Assembly: GCA_964293155.1 (NCBI GenBank)
Contig: CAXYYA010000073.1
Coordinates: forward strand, 1 to 9,618
Direction of reading: 5' to 3'
From: JAQVEB01 sp028698105
GTDB lineage: Bacteria; Bacteroidota; Bacteroidia; Bacteroidales; Dysgonomonadaceae
DNA length: 9,618 nucleotides
Shown here: positions 6,909-9,618 of the stretch, piece by piece
Position numbering within the stretch: position 1 is the stretch's first letter
Layout of the letters: the number at the start of each line of letters is the position of its first letter
The notes under the pieces: model-generated
The model's database searches: none
What the model was told of the DNA's origin: nothing
The model's input: only the letters and a program-made list of their open reading frames with translations
Translations under genes and position numbers: made by a program

Positions 6909-6938
6909 CAAAAATAGTAAATTCTTTTAATTGGCAAA
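6909..6938 (-). promoter_or_regulatory. Probable promoter of the DUF6261-like gene
   Basis: On the minus strand TATTTTTG (6916 to 6909) fits TAnnTTTG, and TTTG (6938 to 6935) lies 18 bases upstream, close to the usual -33 spacing. Transcription would begin near 6900 and run through the entire 42-bp array before reaching the gene at 6578, giving a leader of about 320 nt. Confidence 0.5.
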
Positions 6939-7004
6939 ATTTTTGAGGAAATATTTTTGATGAAATTAGAAGAGTAGGGAAGAAAGATACCAAGCGAAAT
7001 GATT

Positions 7005-7095
7005 CCCTTCGCCGGCGCGCTTTTGTAAAGCGTGTCTGTCGTTAGACATTGTTTGCTTCGCAATACACCGATTGCAAATCGGCTGCGAGCGAGGG
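7005..7095. repeat. Multi-hairpin repeat element, copy A
   Basis: A 91-bp element matching 7576-7665 at 86 of 91 aligned positions, including about 50 bp without a difference. It is a chain of four small hairpins: CGCTTT-tgt-AAAGCG (7018-7032), TGTCT-gtcgtt-AGACA (7033-7048), TTGC-ttc-GCAA (7053-7063) and CCGATT-gca-AATCGG (7068-7082). The ends CCCTT and GAGGG are imperfectly inverted. It ends 4 bp from the stop codon of the minus-strand hypothetical gene, so it would form that gene's 3' untranslated region and may act in transcript ending or stability. Confidence 0.85.
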
Positions 7096-7099
7096 AAGT

Positions 7100-7354
7100 T
7101 TAATCAAATGGTTCTTTGGGTAATGCTTTTAAATTCTTTATATATCGTGCATTATTATAGGGTTTTCCAAATTTCATAACGTTGAATAACTCGACAGCCA
7201 AACATTGTCCTATCATTTGTCTGGTTTGGAAATCATCAAATCCGTTTTTAATCAATCGGTCGTATGTATCTTTTGTCTCAGGTGGGTCATTGTCCCTGAG
7301 TTGATTTTTTATAATCTCAAAAATCTGTTCTCTTAATATTTCATTTGTTTTCAT
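7100..7354 (-). CDS. Small hypothetical protein, 84 residues
   Basis: I do not recognise a named family. The protein begins MKTNEILREQIFEIIKNQLR and is predicted to be helical. It contains NDPPETKDTYDRLIKNGF (22-39), a QMIGQCLAVELFNVMKFGK stretch (46-64) that looks like a conserved helix, and the tail LPKEPFD. It has no signal peptide, no membrane segment and only one Cys (C51). Coding appears real: an ATG start, balanced charged and hydrophobic residues and no low-complexity runs. It is on the same strand as the aldo/keto reductase remnant 181 bp upstream, with an inverted repeat between them, and a multi-hairpin element follows immediately after its stop codon. A promoter-like TAATTTTG on the minus strand at 7478-7471 is possible but lies within that inverted repeat. 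Confidence 0.65.
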   Translation of the reverse strand: MKTNEILREQIFEIIKNQLRDNDPPETKDTYDRLIKNGFDDFQTRQMIGQCLAVELFNVMKFGKPYNNARYIKNLKALPKEPFD

Positions 7355-7450
7355 AATTGTAGGGGCTATTTAGTATGCGGTGCAACGGGAAACGGCTTTG
7401 CGAAGGCGGGGCTAAGAAAGCCGAAACTTTCTATAAACACTGAACTGAGC

Positions 7451-7506
7451 AAAAACCATTTTCGGTTTTTCAAAATTACAAAAAATAAAAAAACGAAATG
7501 GTTTTT
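7451..7506. terminator. Inverted repeat, possible bidirectional terminator
   Basis: AAAAACCATTTTCG (7451-7464) pairs with CGAAATGGTTTTT (7494-7506) with one bulged base; the AT-rich loop can extend the stem through GTTTTT (7465-7470) and AAAAAC (7489-7494). A-rich left and T-rich right arms fit termination on either strand. For the minus strand it lies about 30 bp after the aldo/keto reductase remnant. The remaining 7355-7450 holds a CGGCTTT/AAAGCCG stem and nothing coding. Confidence 0.45.
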
Positions 7507-7535
7507 TGCGGCGAAAATTGCGAAAATCTTCTAAA

Positions 7536-7778
7536 TTATTCCTTCACCCCCGCTTTTGCAAAACCGATGTGTGTGCCCTTTGCTGGCGCGCTTTTGTAAA
7601 GCGTGTCTGTCGTTAGACATTGTTTGCTTCGCAACACACCGATTGCAAATCGGCGCGAACGAGGGGCCTGTCCATACATAGTCATTCCCATTACCTCTGT
7701 CATACCCATACAGCCCAAACCAATTGGTGGAACTACAAGTCCTTGACTTCCTAATTTCACATTTTTGATATTGTCCAT
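7536..7778 (-). pseudogene. Aldo/keto reductase, N-terminal remnant interrupted by a repeat element
   Basis: The first 37 or 38 of 80 residues are a clear aldo/keto reductase N-terminus: VKLGSQGLVVPPIGLGCMGMT, then MYGQA, where intact enzymes continue with an ADE-like segment and about 290 more residues of TIM barrel. Homology ends exactly at 7665, the edge of multi-hairpin element copy B. The reading frame continues through the element without a stop, as about 30 residues beginning PRSRRFAIGVLRSKQ, and ends in a short tail with no resemblance to a reductase. The catalytic Asp, Tyr, Lys and His region is absent, so it cannot be a functional enzyme of this family. The EVMGMTMYG stretch looks like a small internal duplication of GMT. 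A promoter-like sequence remains upstream. It could still make an 80-residue peptide. Confidence 0.75.
7576..7665. repeat. Multi-hairpin repeat element, copy B
   Basis: The 90-bp second copy of the element at 7005-7095, same orientation, with five differences including one single-base gap. All four hairpin stems are retained. It lies inside the aldo/keto reductase remnant, and its minus-strand frame is open end to end. Copy A is open in the same frame. Confidence 0.85.
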
Positions 7779-7800
7779 AAAATTCGTTTTTAGTTTATTG

Positions 7801-7808
7801 CAAAATTA
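7801..7808 (-). promoter_or_regulatory. Possible promoter of the aldo/keto reductase remnant
   Basis: On the minus strand TAATTTTG fits TAnnTTTG and lies 22 bp before the ATG at 7778. The nearest TTTG upstream (7838-7835) is about 26 bases away, longer than usual. It may be the surviving promoter of the former full-length gene. Confidence 0.4.
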
Positions 7809-7914
7809 TAAAGAAATTTATTTTTAAAAGTGTCCAAATCACTTGAAGTTGTATCCAAAAAGTTGGAAAGTTTTGTGAAGTTGAGGGTTGTCGTACCATT
7901 ACCGCTAACGTGTA

Positions 7915-7970
7915 ATTTACGCAATAAAGATACAACATTCGTGAATGAAAAGTTTATAATATGCGTAAAT
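7915..7970. repeat. Nested palindrome upstream of corA
   Basis: ATTTACGCA (7915-7923) and TGCGTAAAT (7962-7970) are perfect inverted arms, and CATTC-gt-GAATG (7936-7947) forms a second palindrome between them. The arrangement could be a regulator site or a small repeat element. It lies about 145 bp before corA. Confidence 0.5.
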
Positions 7971-8074
7971 GATTATTTTAGAATACAACAAAAGTAAGCA
8001 TTTTATTTCTTACTTTCCAGTGGGATTGTTGCAAAAATTCTCCCAAAATTCGCGCGTGTGTTTTACGGAATCAT

Positions 8075-8082
8075 TACCTTTG
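8075..8082 (+). promoter_or_regulatory. Probable corA promoter (-7 element)
   Basis: TACCTTTG fits TAnnTTTG and is 31 bp before the corA ATG, so the leader would be only about 25 nt and consist almost entirely of the heptamer array. The -33 region (GTGTGTTTT, about 8056-8064) is a weak match. Confidence 0.5.
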
Positions 8083-8093
8083 TAACCGGTTAA

Positions 8094-8114
8094 ACCCGTA
8101 ACCCGCAACCCGTA
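8094..8114 (+). repeat. Heptamer array running into the corA start codon
   Basis: ACCCGTA, ACCCGCA and ACCCGTA follow each other directly, and the last A is the first base of the corA ATG. The unit is the reverse complement of the TTACGGG repeat after mutB. No Shine-Dalgarno sequence is present. Confidence 0.75.
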
Positions 8115-9178
8115 TGCCCTACATCCCGCTAAAACGCAAAGAAGACCTCGGCCACTCGCCGTACGAAATGAAATTTCGCGGACAGCGAAAAGAGGAAGAA
8201 GTATTGATGACGGTTATCAATATTGCATCGGAATCTGTTGTAACAAAGGAGATCAATGACGTGGAAGAACTGCGTTCCTATAAAGATTCCGGCTCCATAA
8301 CGTGGTTAAATATTGACGGACTGCACGATGAGAAACTGATGACGAACGTTGCGGAAATTTTTCATATTCCGTCCGATATTATGTCGGACGTTATGGATCC
8401 GCAATTACGCGCTCAGGTGGAGGAGTTTGACGAAGGGCTTTTTATTTCCGTGAAAATGCTGGAATTCAACGAGAAATCGGGACAAATTGTCGTGGATAAT
8501 ATCAGTATTTTGGTGATGAACAATATGTTGATTTCGTTTCAGGAAAAGCAGGGCGATGTGTTTGACCCTGTGCGCGACCGCATTCGCAAACACACGGCGC
8601 GATTCATCAATTCCGGTGTGGATTATCTGGCTTTCGCGCTGCTGGACGTGATCATAGACAACTACATCTATATTTTGGGCGTTTATGGTGAAAAGGTCGA
8701 AACTTTTGAGGAAAAAATAACCCTTTCCGTAGATAAGCGGACGCTGCGGATCATCAATGTTTTCAAACACGAACTGAATAACCTGCGGCGCGATATTAAA
8801 CCGGCTAAAGAGATGATCCTGAGCCTTGTGAAGCTCGATACCGATTACATCAGCGAAGAAAACCAGACGCATTACAAGGAGTTGCAGGACAACATTAACC
8901 AGGCCACTGAAATGCTGGATTATTACCGCGAGGTGCTATACGATTCGCTGGATGTTTACCACTCGTCCATGAGTACGAAACTAAACGATATTATGGCGTT
9001 GCTCACCGTTTACTCGGTTGTGTTTATCCCGCTGACGTTCATTGTGGGTGTTTACGGCATGAATTTCGACCACATGCCCGAACTACACACCCGAAACGGC
9101 TATTTTGTGGTCTGGGGCATCATGATCGTGATCGCGCTGGCCATGTTGTGGTATTTTAAACGCAAAAAGTGGTTTTAA
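8114..9178 (+). CDS. corA: CorA-family magnesium/cobalt transporter
   Basis: A 354-residue inner-membrane divalent cation channel of the CorA/MIT family, normally pentameric and used for Mg2+ uptake. Residues about 1-285 form the cytoplasmic domain: an alpha/beta part to about 150 (with ITWLNIDGL at 62-70 and DPQLRAQVEEFDEGLFI at 95-111), then long helices rich in charged residues. TM1 covers about 293-313 and is followed by the selectivity motif YGMN (314-317) and a short periplasmic loop with MPEL (321-324). TM2 spans about 329-347, and the protein ends with basic KRKKWF, fixing both termini inside. All hallmark residues are present and the length is normal for this clade. It stands alone as a transcription unit, with its own promoter-like site and a convergent hairpin after it. 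Confidence 0.95.
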   Translation: MPYIPLKRKEDLGHSPYEMKFRGQRKEEEVLMTVINIASESVVTKEINDVEELRSYKDSGSITWLNIDGLHDEKLMTNVAEIFHIPSDIMSDVMDPQLRAQVEEFDEGLFISVKMLEFNEKSGQIVVDNISILVMNNMLISFQEKQGDVFDPVRDRIRKHTARFINSGVDYLAFALLDVIIDNYIYILGVYGEKVETFEEKITLSVDKRTLRIINVFKHELNNLRRDIKPAKEMILSLVKLDTDYISEENQTHYKELQDNINQATEMLDYYREVLYDSLDVYHSSMSTKLNDIMALLTVYSVVFIPLTFIVGVYGMNFDHMPELHTRNGYFVVWGIMIVIALAMLWYFKRKKWF

Positions 9179-9413
9179 TCGCGAGATTTTTCTTAGACTG
9201 CCTGAATTCTGTTTAGGAAAATAGTCATTTAACTGTCAAATAAGGTAATAAGGTTTGGATTTCATTGAAATTCACAGCTACTAAGCTTCTCTTGATAAAA
9301 ATAAGGTTTTAAGATGCATTTTTTTACCTTATTTTGGCTTCACACCTTGGCAATTGCTGATAGTAACTTTATTAACTTATTCTGATTCCTATTCTTATCC
9401 GGAAATCAGATTA
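9179..9413. other. Convergent intergenic region
   Basis: An AT-rich 235-bp gap between corA and the oxidoreductase gene. Apart from the hairpin at 9298-9335 and two further copies of TAAGGT (9241-9246, 9249-9254), which match the hairpin's left arm, I see nothing in it. Confidence 0.5.
9298..9335. terminator. Hairpin between convergent genes
   Basis: AAAATAAGGT (9298-9307) pairs perfectly with ACCTTATTTT (9326-9335) across an 18-nt loop that contains ATGCAT. The A-rich and T-rich ends fit a bidirectional terminator for corA and for the minus-strand oxidoreductase gene. The stem is low in GC and the loop is long, so it may be weak. Confidence 0.45.
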
Positions 9414-9618
9414 TTACTTGTACTCAAGGATCATCTTTCTTTCCAGCAACTTGCTTCTTAGCGTTGGATAATTTACGTCTTGAACGGTAGTATTGCCATC
9501 AATGGCGAGCACGGCGGCAACGGCAGCCGATTGCCCCAGTATCATGAACACGGGTTCCATGCGGATGGAACCGAACGCCATGTGTGTGGACGACAAACAA
9601 ACGGGAACGAACAAATTG
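9414..9618 (-). CDS. FAD-dependent oxidoreductase, C-terminal end (partial)
   Basis: Only the last 67 codons and the stop are in the window; the gene continues beyond the right edge on the minus strand. The visible part has the C-terminal signature of a large family of FAD-dependent oxidoreductases common in Bacteroidota, often near glycan-degradation genes: NLFVPVCLSSTHMAFGSIRM, then EPVFMILGQSAAVAAVLAID, where the GQSAA stretch closes the FAD-binding fold. The remainder, VQDVNYPTLRSKLLERKMI, is a typical end of the family. The in-frame TTG at 9614 is an internal Leu codon, not a start, because the conserved segment already begins upstream of it. Substrate and total length cannot be judged. 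Confidence 0.8.
   Translation of the reverse strand, partial: NLFVPVCLSSTHMAFGSIRMEPVFMILGQSAAVAAVLAIDGNTTVQDVNYPTLRSKLLERKMILEYK

Larger units (their letters stand above)
6579..7099. other. Gene-free stretch with leader repeats and a hairpin element
   Basis: No credible protein gene is seen in these 521 bp. In order it holds a short AT-rich spacer, the 42-bp tandem array, a promoter-like element for the minus-strand DUF6261 gene, about 70 bp of AT-rich sequence with nothing recognisable, and the first copy of the roughly 90-bp multi-hairpin element, which ends 4 bp before the next gene's stop codon. Confidence 0.7.
7779..8113. other. Divergent intergenic region without a gene
   Basis: No protein or RNA gene is supported in these 335 bp. 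The region contains promoter-like elements for each side (7801-7808 minus, 8075-8082 plus), a nested palindrome at 7915-7970, an 8-bp stem AAAGTAAG/CTTACTTT (7991-7998 with 8009-8016), and the heptamer array next to corA. Confidence 0.6.

Noticed and set aside
7005..7665. Insertion sequence with two terminal copies (7005-7095 and 7576-7665)
   Set aside because: The copies are direct repeats around a hypothetical gene and an intergenic region, with no transposase or recombinase motif in between; they fit dispersed short elements better.
7536..7778. Intact small aldo/keto reductase
   Set aside because: Only the first 37 or 38 residues match; the catalytic tetrad and nearly the whole barrel are missing.
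8405..8872. 155-residue minus-strand frame inside corA
   Set aside because: Shadow of corA, which has all the family hallmarks.
9612..9614. TTG start codon for the right-edge oxidoreductase frame
   Set aside because: The conserved C-terminal segment extends upstream of it to the window edge, so this is an internal Leu codon of a truncated view.

Overview
The window looks like a chromosomal segment of an anaerobic Bacteroidales-type bacterium (Bacteroidota). The reasons are a two-subunit B12-dependent methylmalonyl-CoA mutase of the succinate-to-propionate pathway, a MenA-type prenyltransferase, a DUF6261-like protein (a family I associate with Bacteroidales), promoter elements of the TAnnTTTG type, start codons without clear Shine-Dalgarno sites, and the tail of a FAD-dependent oxidoreductase of the kind found near glycan genes. 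Genus cannot be fixed from the sequence.

Layout. Positions 1-198 hold a promoter and a foldable leader. Positions 199-5696 are a plus-strand cluster: mutA, a small four-helix-bundle (23S intervening-sequence-protein family) gene, menA and mutB. Mutase makes methylmalonyl-CoA from succinyl-CoA, and menaquinone serves the fumarate reductase that supplies succinate, so mutA, menA and mutB are metabolically coherent; the four-helix-bundle gene looks inserted. Two hairpins at 5752-5828 separate this cluster from minus-strand genes: a DUF6261-like protein (5850-6578) with a leader containing a 42-bp tandem array, an 84-residue hypothetical protein (7100-7354), and an aldo/keto reductase remnant (7536-7778). 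corA (8114-9178, plus) follows, then a convergent terminator-like hairpin and the 3' end of a FAD-dependent oxidoreductase gene running off the right edge on the minus strand.

The unusual content is repeat structure, of four kinds. (1) Octamer arrays (TCTAATAG-like) sit directly before the starts of menA and mutB and, inverted, before the four-helix-bundle gene, so that this gene lies between 28-nt inverted arms. (2) A heptamer array (ACCCGTA-like) runs into the corA start codon, with an inverted copy just after mutB. (3) Six full units and one partial unit of exactly 42 bp, each with a small inverted repeat, lie in the probable leader of the DUF6261 gene. (4) Two copies of a roughly 90-bp element made of four consecutive mini-hairpins occur, one 4 bp after the hypothetical gene's stop codon and the other exactly where the aldo/keto reductase homology ends, where it is read through in frame. 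I see no rRNA, tRNA, CRISPR array, transposase or known riboswitch.
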